From contig NZ_HE978515.1 of the NCBI RefSeq assembly GCF_000311725.1, forward strand, positions 241,358 to 305,357: a DNA stretch of 64,000 bases. The letters run 5' to 3'. The notes beneath the pieces are model-generated. The model was not told the origin of the DNA and searched no databases. It was given only the letters and a program-made list of their open reading frames with translations. This DNA is from Robertmurraya massiliosenegalensis JC6. Lineage in GTDB: Bacteria; Bacillota; Bacilli; Bacillales; Cytobacillaceae. The position numbers and the translations under genes are program-made. The stretch's first letter is position 1. Each line of letters starts with the position of its first letter. Shown here in pieces: positions 9,250 through 18,940 of the stretch.

Positions 9250-10497
9250 TTACTCTCTTATCTGTCCAGTACCCAAAATATAATATTTGCTTGATGTTAA
9301 CGCTTCGAGTCCCATTGGGCCTCGAGCGTGTAATTTTTGCGTACTAATCCCAATTTCTGCACCATAGCCAAATTCAAAGCCATCGGTAAATCGAGTAGAA
9401 GCGTTGTGATACACTGCTGCCGCATCCACTTTCAACATAAATACTTCAGCATTTTCATTTGTTTCTGTCACAATCGATTCCGAGTGCTTTGTCCCATATT
9501 GATTAATATGTTCAATTGCCTCATACACATCACCAACCACTTTTACACTCATTTTAAGTGCTAAGTACTCCGTTGCCCAATCCTCCTCCGTTGCCGGCAA
9601 AGCTTTCTCATAAAATTGGACGACTCTTTCATCTCCGAAAATTTCTACCCCGTGATTTGATAAAGCGGTTAATAATTGGGAACCATGATCTTTAAACCAC
9701 TTTTCGTGAATAAGTACGGTCTCAATTGCATTACAAACAGATGGACGTTGGGTTTTTGCATTTAAAATAATCTTCTCTGCCATCTCATACTTTCCTGACT
9801 CATCTACATAGACATGACAATTCCCTGCCCCAGTTTCTAATACCGGTACGGTCGATTCTCGTACAACCGTATCAATTAACGCCTTACCACCTCGAGGAAT
9901 AAGTACGTCTAAATAATCATTTAATGTGAACAATTCCTTCGCCGTTTCTCTACTTGTATCCTCAATCAGTTGTACAGCATCAAGAGGAATAATCGTTTCT
10001 TCAAGTGCTTGGTGGATTACTTGAACGAGCGCTTTATTTGAATAATATGCCGAGGAACTTCCCCGAAGAATAACGGCATTCCCTGTTTTTAAAGATAAAG
10101 TGGCGGCATCAATGGTCACATTCGGACGAGCCTCATAGATCATGCCGATTACTCCGATTGGAACTCGATTTTTTTTTATCAATAAGCCATTGTCTTTCTC
10201 GATTGTTTCAAGATTACTTCCAATTGGATCCTTTAACTGCACTAATAGCTTTATCGCCGCTGCCATGTCCTCAATGCGTTTCGAATTTAGCATGATTCGA
10301 TCAAGCACATTGTCAGATAAACCTTTTGCTTTTCCAGCATGCAAATCCTTTTGATTTTCGGCAATCAACTGCTCTTTTTCAAAGATTAATTTATCGCCAA
10401 TTTTTAATAAAGCTCGATTTTTTTCTTCCGTCGTGACTCCTACTAATTGATAACTAGCTGCTTTTGCCTTTTGACCTTTTAAAATAACCTCACTCAT
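9250..10497 (-). CDS. proA: Gamma-glutamyl phosphate reductase
   Basis: 415 residues from ATG 10497, preceded by GAAGGGAGAG; the start overlaps the end of proB by 8 bases. It reduces gamma-glutamyl phosphate to glutamate semialdehyde, the second step of proline synthesis. Family landmarks include the region around [13 protein letters not shown], the block [12 protein letters not shown] containing the catalytic Cys, and the C-terminal [16 protein letters not shown]. Co-transcribed with proB and so controlled by the proline T-box upstream. Confidence 0.97.
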   Translation of the reverse strand: MSEVILKGQKAKAASYQLVGVTTEEKNRALLKIGDKLIFEKEQLIAENQKDLHAGKAKGLSDNVLDRIMLNSKRIEDMAAAIKLLVQLKDPIGSNLETIEKDNGLLIKKNRVPIGVIGMIYEARPNVTIDAATLSLKTGNAVILRGSSSAYYSNKALVQVIHQALEETIIPLDAVQLIEDTSRETAKELFTLNDYLDVLIPRGGKALIDTVVRESTVPVLETGAGNCHVYVDESGKYEMAEKIILNAKTQRPSVCNAIETVLIHEKWFKDHGSQLLTALSNHGVEIFGDERVVQFYEKALPATEEDWATEYLALKMSVKVVGDVYEAIEHINQYGTKHSESIVTETNENAEVFMLKVDAAAVYHNASTRFTDGFEFGYGAEIGISTQKLHARGPMGLEALTSSKYYILGTGQIRE

Positions 10498-11614
10498 GTT
10501 CATCTCTCCCTTCATATAATTGAACCCACTGGTCCCGATGGATCACTTCATTTGTCGTATATATTTTTTCTGATTGGATTTCTTCCTTCCCTTTCCCCAT
10601 CAGCTTGCGAATTTCATCGGAAGAATATAAAACCTCACCCTTTCCTAAAAAGCCGCTTCGACCATATACTTCAACAACATTCCCTTTATCAAATACTCCA
10701 TCCACTCCATAAATTCCTGCAGGAAGGAGACTACTCCCATGTGAAAGTAGAGCTTCTTCCGCACCTTGATCAATAAATAATTTCCCTGCTATTGGTGAAT
10801 GTAGAGAAATCCATTGTTTATGATTTTTCACAGTCGAAAGGAATTCCTTTCCGATATACGTTCCATCACCCTCTCCAGTTAGAATCCGGAGGAGCTTATC
10901 CTCTCCTCTTCCTAAACCGATAAATGCTTTCACCCCTAATGAGATCGCCATCTTTGCTGCGAGTAGTTTTGATTTCATTCCACCTGTTCCAACATTTGAA
11001 CCAGCTCCATCCGCTCCATCAATCATTTTTTCCGTAACATCCTCTAAAAAATCAAATCGTATCGCATCACGATGATCTCGAGGATTGCGATCATATAAGC
11101 CATTAATATCGGTCAAAATAATGAGCTGATCAGCATGAATCATGCCACTAACTAGTGCTGATAGCATGTCATTATCGCCAAAGGTCAGTTCCTCAACAGA
11201 GACCGAGTCATTTTCATTAATAATAGGAAGGATCCCCCGCCCCAAAAGTTCTGAAATCGTTGAATACGCATTGCGATAACGCTCTTTTTTAGAGAAGTCA
11301 TTTCTCGTTAAAAGGATCTGTGCTGGCGTGATCCCAAATGGCTCAAGTTCTCTAGCATATGTTTGGATCAAAAGACTCTGCCCTACAGCTGCTGAAGCTT
11401 GTTTTCCTTTTAATGTCACAGGTCTACTTGGATAACCAAGTTTTGTGAACCCAGCTGCTACTGCTCCAGAAGAAACAAGGATAAGTTCATGCCCTGCTTT
11501 CCTCGCTGAAACGATCGCTTTCACATGATCACCTAGTTTTTCTTCATCGATCTCCCCTTTTGAATTCGTTAAAGAACTACTGCCAATTTTAACTACGATT
11601 CGTTTCTTATCCAT
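10490..11614 (-). CDS. proB: Glutamate 5-kinase with C-terminal PUA domain
   Basis: 374 residues from ATG 11614. The N-terminal amino-acid kinase domain shows [11 protein letters not shown], the SSGAVAAG block, [11 protein letters not shown] and GTGGMKSKL, all typical of glutamate 5-kinase. The last ~100 residues correspond to a PUA domain. It phosphorylates glutamate as the first committed step to proline and is usually feedback-inhibited by proline. It is first gene of proBA; a long leader holding a T-box riboswitch lies between its promoter and start. Confidence 0.97.
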   Translation of the reverse strand: MDKKRIVVKIGSSSLTNSKGEIDEEKLGDHVKAIVSARKAGHELILVSSGAVAAGFTKLGYPSRPVTLKGKQASAAVGQSLLIQTYARELEPFGITPAQILLTRNDFSKKERYRNAYSTISELLGRGILPIINENDSVSVEELTFGDNDMLSALVSGMIHADQLIILTDINGLYDRNPRDHRDAIRFDFLEDVTEKMIDGADGAGSNVGTGGMKSKLLAAKMAISLGVKAFIGLGRGEDKLLRILTGEGDGTYIGKEFLSTVKNHKQWISLHSPIAGKLFIDQGAEEALLSHGSSLLPAGIYGVDGVFDKGNVVEVYGRSGFLGKGEVLYSSDEIRKLMGKGKEEIQSEKIYTTNEVIHRDQWVQLYEGRDEHE

Positions 11615-11794
11615 TATTATTTTTACTCCTTTATATCAGGCTATTTTCGTTTGGATTATCGTTTTTTGAAAGGACCTAACGCCCTGTTGCATCGTTCCAC
11701 GGATGAAAGAAGCAAACTCTTTTCTCTGTTGTGTTTGATTCTATCAATAAGGATCGTCCATTTGATATTTTTGAAAGAGCCTTAAATAAAGATC

Positions 11795-12040
11795 AAAAAA
11801 CCCTTTTCGCCCTCATAAATAAGGACGAAAAGGGTTGAACTTTCCGTGGTACCACCTTGTTTGAATGTTAATACATTCCACTTAAACTCATAACGCTGAA
11901 GATCTGCGCCTATGTTTGCATAGGACTCTAAAGGTAGGTTCCGCAAAGCTCACGTGATGGAATCTCTCAGCTCATAAATTCCACTCTCTTACACTTTCGC
12001 TTATGGCGTACTAGTCCTTCATTAACGTTCAATATTTTTA
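11795..12040 (-). promoter_or_regulatory. T-box riboswitch, proline-specific, leader of proBA
   Basis: On the minus strand the leader shows the T-box sequence AAGGTGGTACCACGG (11844-11858) followed by an intrinsic terminator at 11795-11836 (stem AACCCTTTTCG / CGAAAAGGGTT, then a T-run). Upstream lies the Stem I region with a GAGAGA element. On the 3' side of Stem I the trinucleotide CCT at 11936-11938, flanked AA-CCT-A, is the likely specifier and reads a proline codon. The T-box UGGU complements the ACCA end expected of tRNA-Pro. Uncharged tRNA-Pro should stabilise the antiterminator and switch on proBA. About 180 bases separate the terminator from the proB start. Confidence 0.92.
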
Positions 12041-12043
12041 TAT

Positions 12044-12072
12044 ATTATGCCGAGTTCACGGTCAGATGTCAA
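12044..12072 (-). promoter_or_regulatory. Probable sigma-A promoter of proBA
   Basis: On the minus strand TTGACA (12067-12072) is separated by 17 bases from CATAAT (12044-12049). It sits directly upstream of the T-box leader, as expected, and overlaps the 3' extension of the ABC permease frame. Confidence 0.75.
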
Positions 12073-12172
12073 GAGGATTTTGCTTTTGGATCGCTTTACT
12101 TCGAGATCTGAAAGGATTTGCCCAAATAATGATTTGAACGATCACTAATAATACCGTATATAGCCATGCTCC

Positions 12173-13717
12173 CTACGGGATGAGAAGAGCGAGGTAATGA
12201 ATTCCGAAGAAGAGAGCAATTACGAACATAAACGGCAACACTTTTAAGCCCATTTCCTTTTGTGAGTCATCAAATGATTCTGAAAAAGGAAGTGATTTCA
12301 ACAACGTTTTCATACAAATATAGGCGAACAAAAGTGAGCTTAATAAGACAATCATTAGATCTGGAATAATTCTAAATCCAAAAATAAAGATAAATATAAG
12401 ACTAACTGACAAAAATACAGGTAAGTACAAATTGACAATAAATGCTTTCATGGTTCCATTGTATAAGGCATGCCAATCTTTAATCGGTGCTGCCTTATAG
12501 ATCCATGCCCCTTTATATTTACCGGAATACTTGATCATCATCACTGCAGTAGGGATCACGATCGAGCAAAAATAAATCGATAAATACCATCTACTTGAGG
12601 CAATTTCTGAATAAGTATTAATCGTCAACTGATTCATGATAAAAATAAAGGGGAAAACGAGGGAGAATCCTAGACTCGGGTAAACCTTTAAACGAAACTC
12701 CCGTTCATTTTTCATCATTAGTTCTGAAAAGCGATAAAACGCCTTCTCTTCTTTACTAAAACACAGAATATTCATTACCCAACGCTTAAATCCAGACTGT
12801 TTCTTCCCCTTCGTTCCATTATGGTTGGACAGCTTTTGTAGATACTTCTCAAAGGCTGGCATCATTTTAATATAGACAAACATTGCACTAATTGGAATGA
12901 CAAGAGCTATCGTTGATAAACCAATATAAAATGGGGTGGATTGACCTTTTAACAACCATTCAAAGGGAGCCCCATACCAGATAGGCGGGATCAAAAATTG
13001 CCACCAACTTGGTACGAAGACAATATCAAGATTCATTAGATCAAAGGATCTAGCAATAAATTGATAGCCAACTGCTATCGTAATTGATAAGCCGATTTGT
13101 ACATAATTGATGAGATCCTTTAGTTTTTCCCCATCAAAAAATTTAAGAATCGTAAAATAGATCATAGCCGTTACAACGACAATCAGCATATTTATTAAAA
13201 TAATTTCAAGCACAAAGATAATCGTAAATAGAATCCCATGCTTAATTAGACCAGCAATCATACTCGGAATTATCAAAGCTCCTGATAGAAAAAAGAGATA
13301 AATACAGACGTGAATCGTTTTTGCCATACTAATTGTCTTTCGTTCTACTGGCTTTGTAGAGAGTACCGTTTTGTCTCGAATATCCAATAATACGGAGGAA
13401 AAATCAGAAATCATTGAAGTCATCGTTAAAAACATGACGACTCCAAAAATAATACTTGTTTGAAACAAATAATGATCGCCTAAGATCATAAAGGGAATTA
13501 ATAGAGCTCCTAACAGAACATACATCCATAATGATTTTAAAAAATGATTTTGATCTGGATTCTTCTTTTTAGATTGGTTAAAAATCGTTGGAACTCTCCT
13601 TTGATCCATCAGAAGCTTAACTTGAAGAATTCGCCGCATAACGTCATAGTCAATCCCGAACTTTATGAAGATAGGTTTGAATAAATCTAGGAACTTTAAT
13701 GTTTGGAACTCTCTCAT
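12173..13717 (-). CDS. ABC transporter membrane subunit with apparent premature amber stop
   Basis: 514 residues ending LALLIP at a TAG (12173-12175). It is hydrophobic, with about ten membrane helices and a soluble N-terminal region. Its start overlaps the stop of the ATPase gene by 4 bases, so the two form one exporter of ABC-2 type; cargo unknown. The frame continues in phase past the TAG for 36 codons to a TGA at 12062-12064, reading AWLYTVLLVIVQIIIWANPF and then a basic tail ending NPLDI. That looks like a genuine last helix and cytoplasmic tail, so the intact gene was probably 12062-13717. The visible product may lack one helix. Confidence 0.82.
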   Translation of the reverse strand: MREFQTLKFLDLFKPIFIKFGIDYDVMRRILQVKLLMDQRRVPTIFNQSKKKNPDQNHFLKSLWMYVLLGALLIPFMILGDHYLFQTSIIFGVVMFLTMTSMISDFSSVLLDIRDKTVLSTKPVERKTISMAKTIHVCIYLFFLSGALIIPSMIAGLIKHGILFTIIFVLEIILINMLIVVVTAMIYFTILKFFDGEKLKDLINYVQIGLSITIAVGYQFIARSFDLMNLDIVFVPSWWQFLIPPIWYGAPFEWLLKGQSTPFYIGLSTIALVIPISAMFVYIKMMPAFEKYLQKLSNHNGTKGKKQSGFKRWVMNILCFSKEEKAFYRFSELMMKNEREFRLKVYPSLGFSLVFPFIFIMNQLTINTYSEIASSRWYLSIYFCSIVIPTAVMMIKYSGKYKGAWIYKAAPIKDWHALYNGTMKAFIVNLYLPVFLSVSLIFIFIFGFRIIPDLMIVLLSSLLFAYICMKTLLKSLPFSESFDDSQKEMGLKVLPFMFVIALFFGIHYLALLIP

Positions 13718-14514
13718 TCTCGCTCACCTTGAATAACACGTACAAATTGTTCGGCAATTCCCTTATGTTCATGAAAGCCAGTCAATTGATTAAAGATTTC
13801 CTCAAGTGTACCTTCTGTATTTTGCGTCTTTAAGTCTTCAAAACTACCATCTGCCACTATTTTTCCACCATTAAGTAAGATTATGCGACTACTAATTTTC
13901 TCAACAACGTCCATTATATGTGAAGAATAAAAGACTGTTTTCCCTTGTTGCGCAAGCTGGGAGAGTATTTCTTTAAATACCATGACACTATTGGCATCAA
14001 GTCCGTTAATCGGTTCATCAAAGAAAAGTAGTTCTGGATTGTGTAACAAACTAGAGATGATCAAAAGCTTTTGCCTCATCCCTTTTGAAAAAGAGGATAT
14101 TCTCGCATGGTATTGTCCACGCAAACCGAACAAGTCCATCATTTTTTCTGATTTTTGCTCTACTTCCTCAAAGTCAAGTCCATATAATTCACCGATAAAG
14201 GTTAAATATTCATATGCGGTTAAATTATCATACATCTCTGCAATTTCTGGTACATAGCCTATTTTCCGTTTGTAATCTACATTATTAATAATGTTTTCTC
14301 CAAGTACTTTAATTTCCCCAGAGTAACCTTCTTCTAATCCTAGTAAAATCTTTACGGTCGTACTTTTTCCAGCACCGTTTGGACCAATATATCCGATGAT
14401 TTGGCCAGCTGTTATTTCTAAATCAATTCCCTTTAATACTTCCTTTGACCCGTAACTTTTTCGAAGTTCTTTTATCGATAAAACAACGTCGCTTTGATGT
14501 TCGATTGGAACCAC
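13714..14514 (-). CDS. ABC transporter ATP-binding subunit
   Basis: 266 residues with Walker A GPNGAGKST (about residue 44), Q-loop region, signature FSKGMRQKL (about 145) and Walker B LLFFDEPINGLD (about 165). The sequence resembles exporter-type ATPases that pair with ABC-2 permeases. The first possible codon is a GTG at 14514; the ribosome site is not clearly spaced, so the exact start is uncertain. Its stop overlaps the start of the permease gene by 4 bases. Confidence 0.92.
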   Translation of the reverse strand: MVPIEHQSDVVLSIKELRKSYGSKEVLKGIDLEITAGQIIGYIGPNGAGKSTTVKILLGLEEGYSGEIKVLGENIINNVDYKRKIGYVPEIAEMYDNLTAYEYLTFIGELYGLDFEEVEQKSEKMMDLFGLRGQYHARISSFSKGMRQKLLIISSLLHNPELLFFDEPINGLDANSVMVFKEILSQLAQQGKTVFYSSHIMDVVEKISSRIILLNGGKIVADGSFEDLKTQNTEGTLEEIFNQLTGFHEHKGIAEQFVRVIQGERE

Positions 14515-14563
14515 CTACTATTCTATTAATAATGTTATCTTAACATATATTCCCAACTTAAAA

Positions 14564-14593
14564 AACCTATGGGAATAGTTCCCATAGGTTTTT
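14564..14593 (-). terminator. Intrinsic terminator after the GNAT gene
   Basis: CCTATGGGAA and TTCCCATAGG form a 10-bp palindromic stem with A/T runs on both sides. It lies just after the stop of the minus-strand GNAT gene and before the ABC ATPase gene. Confidence 0.85.
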
Positions 14594-14595
14594 AA

Positions 14596-15267
14596 TTACA
14601 TTTTTTGGAACGGATTTTTCCATTCCATTAGAACCCCGTAGTGATGAGATTCTTCATCTTCTAAATAATTTTCAACTAGTCCGATTGGTGTTCTTCCACA
14701 TTTTAAGAGGAATGATATCACCGGATCTTTCACCTTTCCTCCAACAACTTCCTCTACATATTGCTGCGGACTTAAACGGTCTGCAAAATGATGGTAGCCC
14801 GGCATTCTACCACCACCGAGTAAACGGTCGAGTCCTTTTTGAATCACCAGATGATACATCGCCTGCATCATCATTTTGCCTACACCTAATTTCCGATATT
14901 TGGGTCGCACGCTGATGTCCACAATATAAAGGGTGTTCCCATTTGGTAAATGGGTTCTAATATATCCATTGTCTGTAATATCCTCCCAAGTATGGTTCGG
15001 ATGATTCGGGTCAAAATCAACGAGCAAACCCGTTAAAGAACCTGCTAGCTCTCCATCAACTTCCATACAAATGGCACCTTCAGGAAACAATGTTGTATGA
15101 TTCTTTAATTGTTCCTTATTCCACCATAATTCTGCTGGAAATGGTGGTGGAAAACATTCTGACTGGATTTGAATGAGCTCATCAAAATCATTCATATGAT
15201 AACTTCTGATAACCGCAGGCAGCGTCTTCCCTTCATCAAAAACATAGAATTCACTTCTATAGCTCAT
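14596..15267 (-). CDS. GNAT family N-acetyltransferase, partner of the nitrilase gene
   Basis: About 223 residues from ATG 15267, chosen because AAGGA lies 8 bases upstream; the frame is open to 15303. The acetyl-CoA-binding motif is VDISVRPKYRKLGVGKMMMQ. The start lies inside the end of the carbon-nitrogen hydrolase gene, an 11-base overlap, so translation is likely coupled. In B. subtilis YhcX, as I recall, a GNAT-like and a nitrilase domain are fused in one protein with the GNAT part first. Here they are two genes in the opposite order. Substrate unknown; the two products probably act on the same small amide or amine. Confidence 0.8.
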   Translation of the reverse strand: MSYRSEFYVFDEGKTLPAVIRSYHMNDFDELIQIQSECFPPPFPAELWWNKEQLKNHTTLFPEGAICMEVDGELAGSLTGLLVDFDPNHPNHTWEDITDNGYIRTHLPNGNTLYIVDISVRPKYRKLGVGKMMMQAMYHLVIQKGLDRLLGGGRMPGYHHFADRLSPQQYVEEVVGGKVKDPVISFLLKCGRTPIGLVENYLEDEESHHYGVLMEWKNPFQKM

Positions 15268-16144
15268 TGATTTCGTCCTTACTTGATTTTTCCCAATCGA
15301 CATATAGATCTGTACGGCGATCTCTCCAAGTCGTTACTGCACCTCTTTCACGTACTTCGTAAAGTAGAGCCAAGTCCAGGTCAGCAGTAACGATCATATC
15401 ATCATTTAATTCACCTTCAGCCATAATCCCTTTTGGTGGAAATGGAATATCATTCGGCGTAATCACTGCCGCCTGACCAAAGTTGGCTCTCATAAAGTCA
15501 ACTGTTGGCAATGAACCAACTGTACCTGTTAGCACAACATACACTTGGTTTTCAATCGCTCTGGCATGACTTGTATAACGAACTCGATGAAAACCATGGC
15601 GATCATCTGTACAAGATGGACAGAAAATAACGTCTGCCCCTTTCGCCTTTGCCATCCTGACAATCTCAGGAAACTCAATATCATAACACGTTAAAATAGC
15701 GATTCTACCTTTATCCGTATCAAACACTTTAAAATCTTCACCAGCCGACATATTCCATTCTTCTACTTCTGTTGGTGTAATGTGAAGCTTCGCTTGTTCC
15801 CCCACCCTTCCATCGGGATAAAAAAAGTGTGCAACATTATAAAGCTTACCCTCTCTTTCTATCACATGGGTACCACCAATGATGTGCATATTGGTCGTTT
15901 TCGCTAGTTCTGAAAACAGTCTTAAGTAAAGTTCTGTAAAGTGCGGTAAATCATTTATCGTTAAGGCAGCACCTGTTTCGTCTCCGATAGATAGAAGTTG
16001 CGTCGTAAAAAACTCAGGAAATAAAACAAATTCTGCTCCAAACTCTTGGGCAGTTTTAACATAATGAACACATTGATTAGCAAACTCTTCGAAGGAGCTT
16101 ACTGTTTGAAGTTTGTATTGTACAGCTGAAACACGAAGCTTCAC
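15257..16144 (-). CDS. Carbon-nitrogen hydrolase (nitrilase superfamily)
   Basis: 295 residues starting at GTG 16144, preceded by AAAGGGGGAA. The nitrilase catalytic triad is visible: Glu44 in FPEFF, Lys119 in AKLHITPTE and Cys153 in LTCYDIEFPE. The family hydrolyses nitriles, amides or carbamoyl groups in the cytoplasm. The C-terminal part keeps the SHARAIENQVYVV element common to aliphatic amidases of this superfamily. First gene of a two-gene unit with the GNAT gene, which ends at a strong terminator. The specific substrate cannot be assigned. Confidence 0.88.
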   Translation of the reverse strand: MKLRVSAVQYKLQTVSSFEEFANQCVHYVKTAQEFGAEFVLFPEFFTTQLLSIGDETGAALTINDLPHFTELYLRLFSELAKTTNMHIIGGTHVIEREGKLYNVAHFFYPDGRVGEQAKLHITPTEVEEWNMSAGEDFKVFDTDKGRIAILTCYDIEFPEIVRMAKAKGADVIFCPSCTDDRHGFHRVRYTSHARAIENQVYVVLTGTVGSLPTVDFMRANFGQAAVITPNDIPFPPKGIMAEGELNDDMIVTADLDLALLYEVRERGAVTTWRDRRTDLYVDWEKSSKDEINEL

Positions 16145-16214
16145 GATAAATTCCCCCTTTTATTTAACTTAGTCTTTTTGTACGAACCATCCTTAGCAAA
16201 ATAGAAAAGAGCAT

Positions 16215-17933
16215 TTAACTTTGCTGATATTGTACGTTATGAAGATTGGCAAATATTCCACCACGTCTAATTAACTCATCATGACTTCCTTCTTCTGCAA
16301 TTCCATCTTCTGTTACGACTACGATACGATCAGCGTTGCGAATCGTTGCCAATCTATGGGCAATAATTAAAGTTGTTCTATTTTGGGCGAGATCATTCAA
16401 TGCCTTTTGGATAATGAGTTCTGTTTCTGTATCCAAAGCCGATGTTGCTTCATCCAAAATGAGGATTGGTGGATTTTTCAAAAACATACGAACGATAGCA
16501 ATTCGCTGCTTTTGCCCTCCAGATAGCTTTAATCCTCGCTCCCCGATTTGTGTCTCATAGCCTTCAGGAAGAGAATGAATGAAATCCTCTAAATGCGCAC
16601 GACGTGCAGCTTCTCTAATTTCTTCATCCGTTGCATCAAGGTTACCGTATGCGATATTTTCTTTTAATGTTCCAGTAAAAAGGAACACATCCTGTTGCAC
16701 AATCCCGATATTGGAACGAAGGGACCTTTTCGTCATATCCCGCAGATCGATACCATCTATTTTAATACTTCCTTCATCAACATCATAGAAACGAGGAATC
16801 AAGGAGCAAATCGTTGTTTTCCCAGCACCTGAAGGCCCAACAAAAGCAACAGTTTCACCTGCGTTAATTTGCAAATCAATATTCTCTAATACTTGTTTAC
16901 TTTGATCGTAAGCAAAGCTCACGTTCTGTAAAGAGATGTCACCGTGTAAACTTCCTACTTCGATCGCATTCTTTTTATCTTGTACTTCTGGAATTGTATC
17001 GAGCAACTCTGTGAAGCGTTTAAAACCAGCCATTCCTTTTGGATAGAGTTCCATTAATGCACTGATTTTATCAATCGGTTTAAAGAGAACATTAACATAG
17101 AGGACGAATCCGACCAATTCACCGTATGAAAGTGCTCCAGTAAAACTCAACCATGCACCGTAAACTAACACGATAAGAATAAACAAACGAGTCATCATAT
17201 ACATTCCAGCTGAAGTATAAGACATTACTTTATAGGCAGCTAATTTAGCGGTACGAAATCTTTGATTATTGGTTGTAAACCTAGATATCTCAAATTTTTC
17301 GTTTGTGAATGATTGTACGACACGCACTCCAGAAACAGCGTCTTCCACACGAGCGTTAATATCGGCAATCTCACCATACATTCTTTTCCAAGCTTTGTTC
17401 ATATGAATATTACAATACGTAATTAACCAAATGAGAAATGGTACGACTAAGAACGTGACAAGCGCTAGTTGGACATTAATCGTGAGCATAATCCAAAAAG
17501 CACCTACAAAAGTCATAACCGCAATGAATGCATCTTCTGGCCCATGATGGGCTAATTCCCCAATATCAAATAAATCATTTGTAACCCGACTCATGACATG
17601 ACCTGTTTTTGTATTGTCAAAAAAGCGAAATGACTGCTTTTGCACATGCTGAAATAATTCCTGTCGCATGTCAGTTTCAATATTAATGCCAAGTTTATGC
17701 CCCCAATAGTTGACGATATATTGGAGGAACATACTCATTAAGTAAAGAGCAAGCAAACCTGCACTTACTGACACAATCATCGACCAATTTTCATCTGGTA
17801 AAAGATCATCGATAAACCATTGAACAGCTAGTGGAAATGCCAACTCCAATAAAGCCACGATAATGGCACTAGTAAAATCAAGGGTAAATAATTTCTTATG
17901 CGGTTTATAGTAAGCGATAAAACGACGAATCAT
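16215..17933 (-). CDS. ABC exporter half-transporter, fused membrane and ATPase domains
   Basis: 572 residues. Six helices in the first ~310 residues form the exporter membrane domain, followed by an ATPase domain with Walker A GPSGAGKTT (about residue 375), signature LSGGQKQR (about 475) and Walker B ILILDEATSALD (about 495). It probably works as a homodimeric exporter of lipids, peptides or drugs (MsbA/BmrA-like). AGAGAGG precedes ATG 17933. Monocistronic; the next gene upstream on the same strand is terminated before it. Substrate unknown. Confidence 0.9.
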   Translation of the reverse strand: MIRRFIAYYKPHKKLFTLDFTSAIIVALLELAFPLAVQWFIDDLLPDENWSMIVSVSAGLLALYLMSMFLQYIVNYWGHKLGINIETDMRQELFQHVQKQSFRFFDNTKTGHVMSRVTNDLFDIGELAHHGPEDAFIAVMTFVGAFWIMLTINVQLALVTFLVVPFLIWLITYCNIHMNKAWKRMYGEIADINARVEDAVSGVRVVQSFTNEKFEISRFTTNNQRFRTAKLAAYKVMSYTSAGMYMMTRLFILIVLVYGAWLSFTGALSYGELVGFVLYVNVLFKPIDKISALMELYPKGMAGFKRFTELLDTIPEVQDKKNAIEVGSLHGDISLQNVSFAYDQSKQVLENIDLQINAGETVAFVGPSGAGKTTICSLIPRFYDVDEGSIKIDGIDLRDMTKRSLRSNIGIVQQDVFLFTGTLKENIAYGNLDATDEEIREAARRAHLEDFIHSLPEGYETQIGERGLKLSGGQKQRIAIVRMFLKNPPILILDEATSALDTETELIIQKALNDLAQNRTTLIIAHRLATIRNADRIVVVTEDGIAEEGSHDELIRRGGIFANLHNVQYQQS

Positions 17934-18084
17934 GATTGTAAATCCTCTCTGAATAACATATTTTTCAAATCTGCTCTCCCTGTTTGCAAACTACTAAAAT
18001 ATATCATAACCATCACTATTGAAAATGTAAATCATTCTAGATTGAAAAATAAGTTGAATTCTTTTTTTTCAGATAACAACCATA

Positions 18085-18120
18085 AAAATAGCTTGAGTTC
18101 CAAACTACTAAACTCAAGCT
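18085..18120 (-). terminator. Terminator of the ECF sigma operon
   Basis: AGCTTGAGTT (18090-18099) pairs with AACTCAAGCT (18111-18120); on the minus strand an ATTTTTAT tract follows. It lies 7 bases after the end of the anti-sigma gene. Confidence 0.85.
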
Positions 18121-18126
18121 TCATGA

Positions 18127-18426
18127 CTATTTAAGTAATTCAATAAGTGTGAGCACGAGCGCATAAACACCAACAAATAATAAGCTCCCTTTCATAATAA
18201 GACGACCATAGTATTTCTTCCACAGCTTTCTTTGATTGTCAACTACTACTTCCGATTCATCATCTGGTACTGCTGGATCGATTTCAATTGGTGTCTTCAT
18301 TAAATCATATAATTCCCGGCACTCTTTACAGCTTTGTAAATGGTTCTTAACTAACTTATTCGTGACCGGTGAGCAATCTCCTTCGACATAAAGCGGCAAC
18401 AGATCTCTAACTAAGTTACACTTCAT
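18127..18426 (-). CDS. Zinc-finger anti-sigma factor (zf-HC2 type) with one membrane helix
   Basis: 99 residues from ATG 18426, chosen because AGAGG lies 8 bases upstream; an in-frame ATG at 18435 adds three residues. The N-terminal part has the HC2 zinc-finger pattern HLQSCKEC preceded by LLPLYVEGD, the usual opening of anti-ECF factors. A C-terminal hydrophobic helix (GSLLFVGVYALVLTLIELL) anchors it in the membrane. It overlaps the end of the sigma gene, so it is most likely the cognate anti-sigma factor holding it inactive until a signal arrives. Confidence 0.88.
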   Translation of the reverse strand: MKCNLVRDLLPLYVEGDCSPVTNKLVKNHLQSCKECRELYDLMKTPIEIDPAVPDDESEVVVDNQRKLWKKYYGRLIMKGSLLFVGVYALVLTLIELLK

Positions 18427-18940
18427 TTCTATCATCCTCTTGAATGCTTAAATGGTTTCTCAGTTCAAGCTTTGCTCGATGCAAATTCGTCTTTACCCTG
18501 GAAAGTTTCCAGCCCAGAATTTCAGCGATTTCATCGTAGGAAAGATCTTGATATTCTCGTAATATTAAAACTGCTTGATAATCTTCTTTTAATAAGTGGA
18601 TGGCACTCATAACTTGTTCTTGTCTTGCTTTTTGGGCAATGGCATCTTCAGGGTTTTTGTATGTTTTCTGCTCTAATGAGTATGTTTCTTCAAGGGAATG
18701 TTGACTAAATTTTGTTTCACGACGATACCAATTGATAAAGGTATGATGACTAATCGTATAAAGCCATGTTTTTATACTCGATTTTCCTTTAAATGTGGCT
18801 AATCCATTAAATGCTTTCAAAAATGTGTCTTGGGTTAGATCTTGAGCTAATTCCTTTTTTCTCGTACGTTGGAGTAAATATCGATAAATTTCTTCATAGT
18901 AAAGGGCGTAAAGCTCCTCTAACGTTTTCCAGCCGCTCAT
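18416..18940 (-). CDS. ECF-family RNA polymerase sigma factor
   Basis: 174 residues with the two ECF domains: sigma-2 (about residues 10-75, including DLTQDTFLKAF and IKTWLYTISHHTFINWYRR) and sigma-4 (about residues 115-165, including LSYDEIAEILGWKLSRVKTNLHRAK). It should direct RNA polymerase to a small stress or envelope regulon. The ATG directly abuts the TAA of the upstream zinc-finger gene (TAAATG), and its end overlaps the anti-sigma gene. I cannot match it confidently to a named B. subtilis ECF factor. Confidence 0.93.
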   Translation of the reverse strand: MSGWKTLEELYALYYEEIYRYLLQRTRKKELAQDLTQDTFLKAFNGLATFKGKSSIKTWLYTISHHTFINWYRRETKFSQHSLEETYSLEQKTYKNPEDAIAQKARQEQVMSAIHLLKEDYQAVLILREYQDLSYDEIAEILGWKLSRVKTNLHRAKLELRNHLSIQEDDRNEV

